From: an uncultured Pelagibacteraceae bacterium
GTDB taxonomy: Bacteria > Pseudomonadota > Alphaproteobacteria > Pelagibacterales > Pelagibacteraceae
NCBI GenBank assembly: GCA_902603625.1
Contig: CACKVM010000005.1
Coordinates: 1 to 47,106, forward strand
Direction: 5' to 3'
Length of the DNA stretch: 47,106 bases
Shown here one piece after another: positions 31,356 to 40,511 of this stretch. The position numbers and the translations under genes are program-made. The notes under the pieces were generated by a model. It saw only the letters and a program-made list of their open reading frames with translations. It searched no databases and had not been told where the DNA came from. The stretch's first letter is position 1. The number at the start of each line of letters is the position of its first letter.

Positions 31356-32288
31356 ATGAAATTATTAACTGGAAACAGCAACAAGCCTCTAAGTAAAAAA
31401 ATTGCAAAATTTTTAAAATCAAAACTTGTCAACTCAAGTATAAGAAAATTCTCTGATGGGGAAATTTATATAGAGATTAATGAAAATATAAGAGGGAATA
31501 GTATTTTTATAATTCAATCAGTTTCTTCTCCAGCTAATGATAATTTAATGGAATTGTTGTTGTGTATTGATGCATTAAAGAGGTCCTCTGCTAAAAATAT
31601 TACAGCTGTAATTCCATATTTTGGTTATGCAAGACAGGACCGAAAAGTTGTTCCAAGAACTTCCATATCCGCTAAATTAGTTTCAAACCTAATAACCCAA
31701 GCTGGAGCTGATAGAGTTGTTACAGTAGATTTACATGCGGGCCAAATTCAAGGTTTCTTTGATATACCTGTTGACAACCTTTTTTCGACACCAATTTTTG
31801 CAAGACATATAAAAAAAAAGATTAAGAGTAAAAATATTATTTGTGTTGCACCTGATGTTGGTGGAACTGAGAGAGCAAGAGCGCTAGGAAAAATTTTAAA
31901 TGTGGGATTAGCTATTGTTGATAAAAGAAGACCAAAACCTGGGCAATCCCAAGTAATGAACGTAATAGGAAATGTAAAAGACAAAACATGTATTATAGTT
32001 GATGATATTATTGACTCCGGTGGAACAATTATTAATTCAGCAAAAGTTTTAAAAGAAAGAGGTGCTAAAGAAGTATATGTTTACATAACACACGGTGTAT
32101 TAAGTGGTGAAGCAGTGAAAAAAATAAGGGGTTCGGTTATAAAAAATTTAGTTATAACAGATACAATTGACAATGGTGAAAAAGTTAAAAATGCTAAAAA
32201 TATTGAATTTTTGTCAATATCTAGCCTTATGGGAGAGGCCATCAAAAGGATTTCTAATTCTACGTCTGTCTCAGATTTATTCAAATAA
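31356..32288 (+). CDS. prs: Ribose-phosphate pyrophosphokinase
   Basis: Prs makes PRPP from ribose-5-phosphate and ATP, the precursor for purines, pyrimidines, NAD, His and Trp. The 310-residue class I enzyme has the flexible-loop motif YARQDRK, DLHAGQIQGFF, and the PRPP-binding IIVDDIIDSGGT. It starts with LLTGNSNKPL, the usual family N-terminus. It follows pgeF by 7 nt and precedes rplY by 44 nt, the common prs-rplY-pth-ychF order. Confidence 0.97.
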   Translation: MKLLTGNSNKPLSKKIAKFLKSKLVNSSIRKFSDGEIYIEINENIRGNSIFIIQSVSSPANDNLMELLLCIDALKRSSAKNITAVIPYFGYARQDRKVVPRTSISAKLVSNLITQAGADRVVTVDLHAGQIQGFFDIPVDNLFSTPIFARHIKKKIKSKNIICVAPDVGGTERARALGKILNVGLAIVDKRRPKPGQSQVMNVIGNVKDKTCIIVDDIIDSGGTIINSAKVLKERGAKEVYVYITHGVLSGEAVKKIRGSVIKNLVITDTIDNGEKVKNAKNIEFLSISSLMGEAIKRISNSTSVSDLFK

Positions 32289-32332
32289 TTACCTTGAGTT
32301 ATTTTAGAACATAAGTTAAAAACCATTTTTTT

Positions 32333-33058
32333 ATGATTTCACTTAATGCAAATACTAGAGATAATAAAACTAAAGGTGAGCTTAGCTCAATTAGAAATGA
32401 TGGAAATGTGCCTGGGATAATTTATGGAGGAAAAGAAAAAAATGAAAAAATCTCAATCTCAAAAAAATTATTAAAAACAACAATAGAGAAAGAAAATTTT
32501 TTATCTAACATAATTTCACTAAACTTAAATGGTAAAAGTCAAAATGTACTACCAAGAGAAGTAGTGTATGACGTAATAACTGATGAACCTATTCATGTTG
32601 ACTTTTTAAGAGTAGTGACTGGAGTAAAAATTAGAATTGAAGTACCTGTAGAATTTATTAACCATGAAAAATCACCTGGTTTGAAAAGAGGCGGTGTATT
32701 AAATATTGTTAGAAGAAAAGTTGAACTTAAATGTCCAAGTGAAAAAATTCCCGAAAAATTAACATTAGATTTAGAAGGTGTTGATATTGGTGAAAGCTTT
32801 AAAATTTCTTCGGTAAAATTGGATAGTGAAGTAGTTCCTACTATTCAAGGAAGAGATTTTGTTATTGCAACGCTTGCAGCACCAACAGTGATGAAAGAGC
32901 CAGAAAAACCAGCTGAAACTGAAGCAGCAGATGGCGAAGAGGGAGTTGAGGGATCAGAGGCGGCGGCAGATGGGGAAAAACAAGCTACAGATGGTGATAA
33001 GAAAGAAGGTGATGAAAAAAAACCTGCTGAAAAAAAATCTTCTGAAGAAAAAAAATAA
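32333..33058 (+). CDS. rplY: 50S ribosomal protein L25, long (Ctc/TL5) form
   Basis: A 5S rRNA-binding ribosomal protein. Residues about 1-90 form the L25 domain (IRNDGNVPGIIYGGK; VLPREVVYDVITDEPIHVDFLRV), and about 95-185 the TL5-type C-terminal beta domain. From about 185 the chain becomes a disordered tail rich in Ala, Glu, Lys, Asp and Gly, ending with KKPAEKKSS. The DNA of the tail uses more G+C-rich codons (gcggcggcaga) than its surroundings. The tail is not needed for 5S binding in known members. It is followed after 34 nt by pth. Confidence 0.93.
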   Translation: MISLNANTRDNKTKGELSSIRNDGNVPGIIYGGKEKNEKISISKKLLKTTIEKENFLSNIISLNLNGKSQNVLPREVVYDVITDEPIHVDFLRVVTGVKIRIEVPVEFINHEKSPGLKRGGVLNIVRRKVELKCPSEKIPEKLTLDLEGVDIGESFKISSVKLDSEVVPTIQGRDFVIATLAAPTVMKEPEKPAETEAADGEEGVEGSEAAADGEKQATDGDKKEGDEKKPAEKKSSEEKK

Positions 33059-33092
33059 TCAATTAATTTGAAATATAAATTCCAATAAATTT

Positions 33093-33653
33093 ATGCTTTT
33101 ATTCGTAGGTCTTGGCAACCCAACACCAGATAGTGAAAATAATCGTCATAATGTTGGTTTCAAAATAATTGATGCTATCAATAAAAAATTTAATTTATCA
33201 AAACAAAAACCAAAATTTAAAGGTTTATTAACTACTGGAAATATTGAAGGTGAAAAAATTTATGCCATAAAACCTCTTACTTTTATGAACAATTCTGGGA
33301 TTTGTATAAGAGAATTATTAGAATATTTTAAGATTGAAGCAGAAAATGTAATAGTTTTTCATGATGATCTAGATATAGAGTTTGGAAAAATTAAAGCAAA
33401 ATTTGGAGGATCTGATGCTGGTCATAATGGAATAGCATCAATTGATAAATTTATAGGTAAAGATTATTCAAGAGTTAGAATTGGTATAGGTAAACCAAAA
33501 GGTAAAATTGAGATTAGTGATTATGTTTTGCAAAACTTTGATGAAGAGGAAATTGTTGGAATAAATAATATTTCAAAAAATATTACAGACTCTATTGAGA
33601 ATCTAATCAAAAAAAAATTAGATTTATTTTCAAGCTCAGTAAATAATAAATAA
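33093..33653 (+). CDS. pth: Peptidyl-tRNA hydrolase
   Basis: Pth frees tRNA from peptidyl-tRNAs that drop off ribosomes. The 186-residue protein has the family signature VGLGNPTPDSENNRHNVGF with catalytic His in RHNVG, the tRNA-contact FMNNSG, VIVFHDDLD with the catalytic Asp, and KFGGSDAGHNGIASI. The length is normal. It overlaps ychF by one base (TAATG). The rplY-pth-ychF order is widely conserved. Confidence 0.97.
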   Translation: MLLFVGLGNPTPDSENNRHNVGFKIIDAINKKFNLSKQKPKFKGLLTTGNIEGEKIYAIKPLTFMNNSGICIRELLEYFKIEAENVIVFHDDLDIEFGKIKAKFGGSDAGHNGIASIDKFIGKDYSRVRIGIGKPKGKIEISDYVLQNFDEEEIVGINNISKNITDSIENLIKKKLDLFSSSVNNK

Positions 33654-34726
33654 TGGGTTTTAAATGTGGAATAGTAGGATTGCCTAACGTTGGTAAGTCA
33701 ACATTATTTAATGCACTAACTAATTCTAATAAAGCGCAAGCAGCTAATTTTCCATTTTGTACAATAGACCCAAACGTTGGTATAGTTCCTGTTCCCGACG
33801 AGAGATTAGATAATCTTGCTAAAATCTCAAAATCTAAAAAAAAAATAAATACAACAATTTCTTTTGTCGATATCGCTGGACTTGTAAAAGGAGCATCCAA
33901 AGGTGAAGGTTTAGGAAATAAGTTTTTATCTCATATAAGAGAAGTAGATGCTATCATTCATATGATAAGATGTTTTGATTCTGATGATATTCAAAATGTA
34001 AATTCTTCGGTAGATCCAATAAGAGATTTAGAAATAATTGAAACTGAAATGATGCTGGCAGATTTAGAGTCAATTAAAAAAAGATTAGAAAAAAACAATA
34101 AAAAAAAAGTTGATTTGGAACAGTTAAAACTGTTAGAAATTGCTGATAATTTGATAAATACAGGAAAAGATTTATCAAATCTTAAAGATGAATTCGACAA
34201 AAAACTTTTAAACCAAAGTGGTCTTTTGTCTATTAAACCAAAAATATTTGTGTGTAATGTAGATGAAGATAGTCTTAAAAATGGAAATGAATACACAAAT
34301 AAATTTATAGAGAAATACAAAGATGACAATACTTTGATTGTCTCTGCAGATATAGAAAATCAAATTAATGAATTTGAAAATAAAGAAAAAAAAAATTATA
34401 TGAATATGATTGGTTTGAAAGAAACAGGATTAAATATATTAATTAAAAAAGGTTATGAGATACTGGAATTAGAAACATATTTTACATCTGGTATTGAAGA
34501 GTCAAGAGCATGGACTATTGAGAAAAATTGTACAGCTCCTAAAGCTGCTGGAGAGATACATTCTGACTTTGAGAAAGGCTTTATAAGAGCTGAAACAGTA
34601 TCTTATTATGATTTTATCGATAACGGAGGCTGGGTAAATTCAAAAAATAATGGAAAAATGAGGCTTGAAGGAAAAGATTATATTGTAAAAGATGGAGACG
34701 TTCTAAACTTCCGTTTCAATACGTGA
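33653..34726 (+). CDS. ychF: Ribosome-associated ATPase YchF (Obg-like, OLA1 family)
   Basis: YchF is a P-loop NTPase of the Obg family that prefers ATP and associates with ribosomes. The 357-residue protein has G1 GLPNVGKSTLFNAL, G3 DIAGLVKGASKGEGLGN, the HMIRCFDSDDI segment of the G domain, an inserted coiled coil (about 120-200), and the C-terminal TGS-like domain starting with YFTSGIEESRAW and ending VKDGDVLNFRF. It overlaps pth by one base. Its 3' end overlaps petC convergently by 24 bp. Confidence 0.96.
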   Translation: MGFKCGIVGLPNVGKSTLFNALTNSNKAQAANFPFCTIDPNVGIVPVPDERLDNLAKISKSKKKINTTISFVDIAGLVKGASKGEGLGNKFLSHIREVDAIIHMIRCFDSDDIQNVNSSVDPIRDLEIIETEMMLADLESIKKRLEKNNKKKVDLEQLKLLEIADNLINTGKDLSNLKDEFDKKLLNQSGLLSIKPKIFVCNVDEDSLKNGNEYTNKFIEKYKDDNTLIVSADIENQINEFENKEKKNYMNMIGLKETGLNILIKKGYEILELETYFTSGIEESRAWTIEKNCTAPKAAGEIHSDFEKGFIRAETVSYYDFIDNGGWVNSKNNGKMRLEGKDYIVKDGDVLNFRFNT

Positions 34727-35482
34727 CCAAATTTTTTTCATACTAAAATAAACTAAAACTGTTAAGATAATTAAATATATTATTGCTTTGAAACCCATTC
34801 TATGTCTTGCTTCTAAATGAGGCTCTGCTGCCCACATCAAAAATGTTGTTACATCTTTTGACATTTGTTCAACAGTTGCATTAGTTCCATCTGAGTATTC
34901 AATTAATCCATCAGAAAGTTGATTGGCCATTTTTATTTTGTTTCCATACATATATTTATTGTAATAGACACCGTCATCTAAAGTTACACCTGTTGGAGGG
35001 TCCTCATATCCTTGAAGAAGTGAGTAAATGTAATCAACTCCACCGCCCCTTGCCTTTACTAAAACAGACATATCTGGGGGATAGGCCCCACCGTTAGCAG
35101 CCTGAGCTGCCTTTACGTTATCATAAGGCATAACAAATTTATCAGATAATCTTCCTGGTCTTGTAAACATTTCGCCGTCTGCATTAGGACCGTCTTTTAC
35201 CTCAAAAGATGCAGCTATAGCTTTAGCTTGTTCTAATGAAAACTCTGGGCCGCCCTTCTCTGCCAAATTTCTATAACTTAGATATTTCATTGAATGACAA
35301 GACGAACATACCTCTGTATAAACCTGATATCCTCGTTGAAGTGAACTTCTGTCAAATTTACCAAATAGACCTTTGAAACTCCAGTCAGTTTTTAAATATT
35401 CTATTTTTTCAGCTGAATTAGAGTGTATAGGCGTAATAATAATCAGAAAGACCAATAATATTATTCTATAAAAAATTTTCAC
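34703..35482 (-). CDS. petC: Cytochrome c1 of the bc1 complex
   Basis: This subunit carries electrons from the Rieske protein to soluble cytochrome c. The 259-residue precursor has a signal peptide (about 1-24), the covalent haem site CSSCH (59-63) followed by MKYLSYRNL, the axial Met region in KFVMPYDN, and a C-terminal transmembrane anchor (IIYLIILTVLVYFSM). The start is GTG at 35482, sharing one base with the petB stop (TAGTG). Order petA-petB-petC is the usual one. Confidence 0.96.
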   Translation of the reverse strand: MKIFYRIILLVFLIIITPIHSNSAEKIEYLKTDWSFKGLFGKFDRSSLQRGYQVYTEVCSSCHSMKYLSYRNLAEKGGPEFSLEQAKAIAASFEVKDGPNADGEMFTRPGRLSDKFVMPYDNVKAAQAANGGAYPPDMSVLVKARGGGVDYIYSLLQGYEDPPTGVTLDDGVYYNKYMYGNKIKMANQLSDGLIEYSDGTNATVEQMSKDVTTFLMWAAEPHLEARHRMGFKAIIYLIILTVLVYFSMKKIWSRIETEV

Positions 35483-36744
35483 TAATTCTTAAAACTTTCT
35501 TTGTTTTTTGCAGCAGCCAAATTAGGACTTCCTCCTAAAACAGGTTCAGTTATACTAAGTGGTATAGGCAAAGTTTTCTCTTTTAAACCCAAAACAGGCA
35601 AGATCACTAAAAAATGTAAAAAATAGTAAGCCGTAGCTATTCTTGCAATTAAAAGATATAAACCCTCTGCTGGCATTGCACCTACGTATCCCAATATTAA
35701 AACATCAACGACAAGTATCCAATAAAATTGTCGATATAAAGGTCTAAATACTGCAGACCTTATCTTTGATGTATCTAACCAAGGAAGAACTGCTAAAATT
35801 AAAATAGCAGACAACATTGCTACTACTCCTAAAAGTTTATCAGGAACTGATCTAAGGATTGCATAAAAAGGTAACAAATACCATTCAGGAACAATATGTG
35901 CCGGTGTTACTAAAGGATCAGCTTCAATATAATTGTCAGCATGACCTAATATATTTGGTGTATAAAAAACAAAAAATGCAAACACAATCATAAACATTAA
36001 CAAAGCAAATCCATCTTTAATTACAATATAAGGATGAAAAGGAACTGTATCTTTTGATGGTTTTTTAATATCAATACCTACAGGATTATTATTTCCCGGA
36101 ACGTGCAGTGCCCAAATATGTAATACAACTAATCCTAAAATTAGAAAAGGGATCAAATAATGCAAAGTAAAAAATCTTGTCAGTGTCGGATTGTCAACCG
36201 AGTAACCACCCCATAACCAAGTTACAATTCCTTCACCTACTAAAGGAATTGCGCTAAATAAGTTAGTTATGACAGTAGCTCCCCAAAAACTCATTTGTCC
36301 CCAAGGTAATACATAGCCCATAAAGGCTGCAGCCATCATTAGTAAATAAATGATTATACCAATAATCCATATAACTTCTCTTGGAGCTTTATACGATCCA
36401 TAAAACAATGACCTAAAAATATGAATATAAACTGCTAAAAAAAACATTGATGCACCATTTGCATGAATGTATCTAATTAACCATCCATAATTTACATCTC
36501 TCATTATGTGTTCAACACTATCAAAAGCCATGTCAGCATGAGCAATGTAGTGCATCGCTAGAACTAAACCTGTTACAATTTGAGTTAATAAACAAAAAGT
36601 TAAAATTCCTCCAAAAGTCCACCAGTAATTTAAATTTTTTGGTGTTGGATAATCTGTCAAATGATTAGCTAATGTAAGTAGCGGTAAACGATCGTTAAAC
36701 CACTTCCCAACTTTAGATTTCGGTGTATATTCGTGATCACTCAT
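35482..36744 (-). CDS. petB: Cytochrome b of the bc1 complex
   Basis: The membrane core subunit that oxidises ubiquinol and drives the proton-motive Q cycle. The 420-residue protein has eight likely transmembrane helices. It has the His pairs that ligate hemes bL and bH (in the [10 protein letters not shown] and YIHIF regions and the [20 protein letters not shown] segment), the Qo-site PEWY motif ([17 protein letters not shown]), and [17 protein letters not shown]. It is not split. It is 5 nt from petA and overlaps petC. Start ATG at 36744. Confidence 0.97.
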   Translation of the reverse strand: MSDHEYTPKSKVGKWFNDRLPLLTLANHLTDYPTPKNLNYWWTFGGILTFCLLTQIVTGLVLAMHYIAHADMAFDSVEHIMRDVNYGWLIRYIHANGASMFFLAVYIHIFRSLFYGSYKAPREVIWIIGIIIYLLMMAAAFMGYVLPWGQMSFWGATVITNLFSAIPLVGEGIVTWLWGGYSVDNPTLTRFFTLHYLIPFLILGLVVLHIWALHVPGNNNPVGIDIKKPSKDTVPFHPYIVIKDGFALLMFMIVFAFFVFYTPNILGHADNYIEADPLVTPAHIVPEWYLLPFYAILRSVPDKLLGVVAMLSAILILAVLPWLDTSKIRSAVFRPLYRQFYWILVVDVLILGYVGAMPAEGLYLLIARIATAYYFLHFLVILPVLGLKEKTLPIPLSITEPVLGGSPNLAAAKNKESFKN

Positions 36745-36749
36745 AAATT

Positions 36750-37259
36750 CTATCCAATTTTAATAATGTTAGCGTCAACAAACTCGTATTTGGGTATCTC
36801 CATATTAGTTGGAGCTGGACCTTTTCTAATTCTTCCTGAAGTATCATAGTGTGATCCATGACAAGGACAAAACCATCCATTGTAGTCGCCTTTTTGATCT
36901 AAAGGAACACACCCTAAATGAGTGCATACTCCAAGCATGACTAGCCATTCCGGGTTCGCTGCACGATCTTCATCTTTTTCAGGATGTTTTAAATCTTCCA
37001 ACTTTACAGATCTTGCTTCGGCAATCTCATCTTGTGTTCTTCTACGAATAAAAACTGGTTTACCTCTCCATAAAACAGTAATTGTTTTCCCTGGATCAAC
37101 CGCACTTACATCAACTTCAGTGCTTGCCAAAGCTTTGACTGATGCATCTGGGTTCATCTGATCAATCATTGGCCATATCGTTGCGCCAACACCAACCGCA
37201 CCAACTGCATAAGTTGCTGTGAATAAGAAATCTCGTCTTTTAGTTTTTTTTTCTGACAT
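36750..37259 (-). CDS. petA: Rieske iron-sulfur subunit of the bc1 complex
   Basis: The 169-residue protein carries the [2Fe-2S] cluster. The cluster motifs are CTHLGC (Cys112 and His114 as ligands) and CPCHGSHYD (Cys131 and His134), with Cys117-Cys133 as the disulfide pair. The N-terminus has a twin-arginine motif ([11 protein letters not shown]) followed by one transmembrane helix, as usual for Tat-exported Rieske proteins. A frame opening with TTG at 37262 exists, but ATG at 37259 is a better start. It opens the petABC operon and lies 90 bp from the divergent trmL. Confidence 0.97.
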   Translation of the reverse strand: MSEKKTKRRDFLFTATYAVGAVGVGATIWPMIDQMNPDASVKALASTEVDVSAVDPGKTITVLWRGKPVFIRRRTQDEIAEARSVKLEDLKHPEKDEDRAANPEWLVMLGVCTHLGCVPLDQKGDYNGWFCPCHGSHYDTSGRIRKGPAPTNMEIPKYEFVDANIIKIG

Positions 37260-37349
37260 CAATAATAGTTAAATATACTCAATATTGCTTTTTTCTACTT
37301 AAATATATGATTTCATATAATATAAAATGATAAATTTACTACTGAAAGA

Positions 37350-37823
37350 ATGACACAGAATTTGATAAATCATGGCCCCAATATTGCTTTATTTGAACCA
37401 GACATACCTCAAAATACAGCAGCAATAATCAGAACTTGTGCTTGCCTAGGTGCAAAACTTGAAATAATAGAGCCTTGCGGGTTTATACTCAGTGACAAAA
37501 GGTTTAAGCGAGTAGTTATGGACTATATGAATGAAAAAGACATAAAATTCCATCAAAACTCAGATGATTTTTTTAAATCAAAAAAAGATCAAAGAATAGT
37601 TCTGATGACAACAAAAGCTTCTGTTTCTTATACAAAATTTAAATTTTATAAAAACGATACTATTCTATTTGGCAGAGAAAGTGCCGGGGTTCCAAATGAG
37701 ATTCACGAAAGAACTAAATATAGGCTTAAAATTCCTATGAAAAATAATAAACGCTCACTTAATATAGCATCTTCGGTTGCAATCATATTGGCAGAGAGTT
37801 TAAAACAAACTAAATTAATTTAA
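37350..37823 (+). CDS. trmL: tRNA (cytidine/uridine(34)-2'-O)-methyltransferase TrmL
   Basis: A small SPOUT methyltransferase of 157 residues that 2'-O-methylates the wobble nucleotide of certain leucine tRNAs. Signatures: NIALFEPDIPQNTAAIIRTC at the N-terminus, VMDYM, LFGRESAGVPNEIHE forming part of the SAM knot, and LKIPMKNNKRSLNIASSVAI at the C-terminus. The lone SPOUT domain without an N-terminal extension is typical of TrmL rather than TrmH or RlmB. hemF follows after 1 nt. Confidence 0.93.
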   Translation: MTQNLINHGPNIALFEPDIPQNTAAIIRTCACLGAKLEIIEPCGFILSDKRFKRVVMDYMNEKDIKFHQNSDDFFKSKKDQRIVLMTTKASVSYTKFKFYKNDTILFGRESAGVPNEIHERTKYRLKIPMKNNKRSLNIASSVAIILAESLKQTKLI

Positions 37824-37824
37824 T

Positions 37825-38652
37825 ATGGATTTAGAAATTAAAAAAGACATCACGAGTAATTGGTTCAAAATGTTACAAGAGGCTATTTGGCATACTATAA
37901 CCAAGCTCGAAAAAAAAAATTCAGATATTAAAACAACTGTTTGGAATAGAAGTAAAAAAAAAGATGAGGGAGGTGGAGAATTTAGAATTTTAGAAAATGG
38001 AAGAATATTTGATAAAGTTGGAGTAAATTTTTCTAAAGTTTATGGAAAATTCCCAAAACAATTTCAAAAAAATATATTAGGTGCAAAAAAAGATCCAAGT
38101 TTTTGGGCTACGGGTATTTCAGTTGTAATGCACATGAAAAATCCTATGATTCCTGCCATGCATTTTAATACAAGATATATATGCACGACTCAGGACTGGT
38201 TTGGTGGTGGCATGGACGTAACTCCATCAGTAAAAGATGATAAGGAAAAAGAAGAATTTCATAAAACTCTGAAAAAAATGTGTGATCAACACAACAAAAA
38301 ATATTATACGAAATATAAGAAATGGTGTGATGAGTATTTTTATTTGCCTCATAGAAAAGAGCCGAGAGGCATTGGAGGAATTTTTTTTGATTATAAAAAA
38401 GATAATTTTGAAAAAGATTTTAAATTTGTAAGAGATGTGGGTATTACTTTTCAATTTATTTTTGAAAAAATTATTAGAAAAAAAATGAAGAAGAAGTGGA
38501 CTAAAAAACATAAAGAATTACAATTCATTAAAAGAGGTCGCTATACAGAGTTTAACTTGCTCTATGACCGAGGAACAAAATTTGGTTTACAAACTGGTGG
38601 AAATGTTGATGGTATTTTGATGTCATTACCTCCAATAGCAAAATGGAAATAA
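37825..38652 (+). CDS. hemF: Oxygen-dependent coproporphyrinogen III oxidase
   Basis: HemF decarboxylates two propionates of coproporphyrinogen III with O2 in haem synthesis. The 275-residue protein has the family core WATGISVVMHMKNPMIPAMHFN, DWFGGGMDVTPS, GIGGIFFDYKK, and the C-terminal RYTEFNLLYDRGTKFGLQTGG. It is slightly shorter than E. coli HemF. It is sandwiched between trmL and greA with 1-nt gaps. Use of the O2-dependent form fits an aerobic organism with a bc1 complex. Confidence 0.96.
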   Translation: MDLEIKKDITSNWFKMLQEAIWHTITKLEKKNSDIKTTVWNRSKKKDEGGGEFRILENGRIFDKVGVNFSKVYGKFPKQFQKNILGAKKDPSFWATGISVVMHMKNPMIPAMHFNTRYICTTQDWFGGGMDVTPSVKDDKEKEEFHKTLKKMCDQHNKKYYTKYKKWCDEYFYLPHRKEPRGIGGIFFDYKKDNFEKDFKFVRDVGITFQFIFEKIIRKKMKKKWTKKHKELQFIKRGRYTEFNLLYDRGTKFGLQTGGNVDGILMSLPPIAKWK

Positions 38653-38653
38653 C

Positions 38654-39130
38654 ATGAATAAAGAACCAATTACTTTAAACGGCTTAAATAAGCTCAAAGA
38701 TGAATTAGTATTTTTAAAAGAAAAAAAAAGACCTGAGATTGTAGCTGCGATTGCTGAAGCAAGGTCACATGGTGATCTAAAAGAAAATGCAGAGTACCAT
38801 GCTGCAAAAGAAGAACAATCTCACAATGAAGGAAGGATTACTGAAATTAACGATATTATTGCTAGAGCAAACGTTGTTGATGTTACGAAATTAAATAATG
38901 ATGGTAAAGTTATCTTCGGCTCGACTGTATTTTTAGAAAATTTAGATACTGAAGAAAAAATAAATTATAAGATTGTAGGAAAAGATGAAGCTGATCTTAA
39001 ACAAAAATTAATATATTTCCAATCACCTATAGGTAAAGGTTTAATAGGAAAAAATAAAAATGATTTAGTTGAAATAAAAACTCCTGCTGGAGTCAAAAAT
39101 TTTGAAATTAAGGACGTAAAATATATCTAA
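38654..39130 (+). CDS. greA: Transcription elongation factor GreA
   Basis: GreA rescues backtracked RNA polymerase by stimulating transcript cleavage. The 158-residue protein has the N-terminal coiled coil (about 1-75) with LVFLKEKKRPEIV and, at its tip, ARSHGDLKENAEYHAAKEEQ, which contains the acidic tip residues that reach the active site. The C-terminal FKBP-like domain begins near VDVTKLNNDGKVIFGS and includes SPIGKGLIGKNKNDLVEIKTP. The gene ends with a 4-bp convergent overlap with cca. Confidence 0.97.
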   Translation: MNKEPITLNGLNKLKDELVFLKEKKRPEIVAAIAEARSHGDLKENAEYHAAKEEQSHNEGRITEINDIIARANVVDVTKLNNDGKVIFGSTVFLENLDTEEKINYKIVGKDEADLKQKLIYFQSPIGKGLIGKNKNDLVEIKTPAGVKNFEIKDVKYI

Positions 39131-40401
39131 TTGTTAACTATTTGGCTGACTTGTTTATCTGAAATTTGAAAATTGTTTTTCACCCATTCTTCTTCAATTA
39201 TTTTTAGTTTTGAACCTAACTGTTTACCCTCAGGAATATTAAATTTTTCCATTAACAATTCTGCACCTACTGGCATTTTTGGTATTATCTTATTTTTGTA
39301 CAAATCAATTAGTTTTTGAATATTGTCAGGATTTTTTTTTGATTTTATTAGATAAAAATTAAGAATATCCGTCACAGCTTGTTTTCCATTATAATAAAAT
39401 ATACCATTAAGATTTTCTTCTCTAAAAGTTTTAGGTCCAATTTTTTCCTTAAAAAAATTATCAATTATCTTAATTCTTTTTTGATCTTTTTTAGAAATAT
39501 TAAATTTATATATAAAATAATCCGCATTATCAGTCTCATCAATAATCATTAAAGATAATAGAAAGACAAAATCAGACTTATTAATTATCTCTCTTTTTTT
39601 TGAATTTAATTTTGAAAAAATATTTAAATTATTTAATTCAGGAAAAACAATCAAAAATAATTCTGAACCTAATTTATCATGAGCTAACTTTTCTAATATT
39701 TCTAACTGAGTTATCTTTTTTAATTCATCTAACAATCTATCTTTAGATAACTTTGAGATTCCACCAATATTAATTTTAAGTTTTCTGATTAATTCTTGAT
39801 TATGCGGATGCCTTGAGTAATGGGAAAAAAATCTTAAATATCTTAAAATTCTTAAATAATCTTCTTTAATTCTTTTATCAGCGTCTCCTATAAAATTTAT
39901 AAAACCATTTTCTAAGTCTTTTTTACCCTCAAAAGGATCGAACAAGTTTCCTTCTTCATCTGCGTAAATTGAATTAATAGTAAAATCCCTTCTCAATGCA
40001 TCCTCTTTCCAATTTTTTGAAAATTTAACTTTTGCATGTCTTCCATCTGTTGAAATATCTTCTCTCAATGACGTAATTTCAAATTTATATCCTTCTATAA
40101 GTGCCGTGATTGTTCCATGTTCAATACCAGTCTCATAATAATTAATTTTATTTTCTCTTAAAACTTCACAAACTTTTTGAGGATCAAGATTTGTAGCCAT
40201 ATCAATATCATTAACTGTTTCTTTATTAATGATCTTTCTAATGCATCCCCCTACAAATCTTACTTCACTATCTGCTGAATGAGAATTTATGGCTTTAAAT
40301 ATTTTATTTACTGGAGTACTTTTTGTTAAATCTCGAATACTTTGACTTATATAATTTAAGTTATTTGATCTAAAAAAGATTGTATCTAATAAATTTTTCA
40401 T
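39127..40401 (-). CDS. cca: CCA-adding enzyme / tRNA nucleotidyltransferase family
   Basis: A class II nucleotidyltransferase of 424 residues that adds or repairs the CCA end of tRNA. The signatures are GGCIRK (usually GGCxRD/N), NDIDMATNL with the catalytic Asp pair, RREDI-type EDISTDGRHAKVKF, and the RRDFTINSIY motif with FDPFEGKKDLENG. The later RIKEDYLRILRYLRFF is the family's nucleotide-selection region. Poly(A) polymerase I shares the fold, but the alphaproteobacterial proteins of this shape are CCA enzymes as I know them. The ATG is only 3 nt after the CCA end of tRNA-Gln on the same strand. Confidence 0.92.
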   Translation of the reverse strand: MKNLLDTIFFRSNNLNYISQSIRDLTKSTPVNKIFKAINSHSADSEVRFVGGCIRKIINKETVNDIDMATNLDPQKVCEVLRENKINYYETGIEHGTITALIEGYKFEITSLREDISTDGRHAKVKFSKNWKEDALRRDFTINSIYADEEGNLFDPFEGKKDLENGFINFIGDADKRIKEDYLRILRYLRFFSHYSRHPHNQELIRKLKINIGGISKLSKDRLLDELKKITQLEILEKLAHDKLGSELFLIVFPELNNLNIFSKLNSKKREIINKSDFVFLLSLMIIDETDNADYFIYKFNISKKDQKRIKIIDNFFKEKIGPKTFREENLNGIFYYNGKQAVTDILNFYLIKSKKNPDNIQKLIDLYKNKIIPKMPVGAELLMEKFNIPEGKQLGSKLKIIEEEWVKNNFQISDKQVSQIVNN

Positions 40402-40404
40402 ATT

Positions 40405-40478
40405 TGGCTGGGGCGCTAGGATTCGAACCTAGGATGCAGGTACCAAAAACCCGTGCCTTACCACTTGGCTACGCCCCA
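40405..40478 (-). tRNA. tRNA-Gln (TTG)
   Basis: A 74-nt cloverleaf on the minus strand with encoded CCA. Acceptor TGGGGCG pairs with CGCCCCA, with discriminator G and a 5' U, typical of glutamine tRNA. The D arm is normal (AGCCAAGTGGTAAGGC), the anticodon stem CGGGT/ACCTG closes loop TTTTGGT (anticodon TTG), and the T arm is normal (CTAGG-TTCGAAT-CCTAG). It lies 33 nt after ispE and 3 nt before cca, in the same direction, so it probably belongs to that transcript. Confidence 0.97.
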
Positions 40479-40511
40479 ATATTACTTTCGTATAACATAA
40501 AAAAAAAAAAT

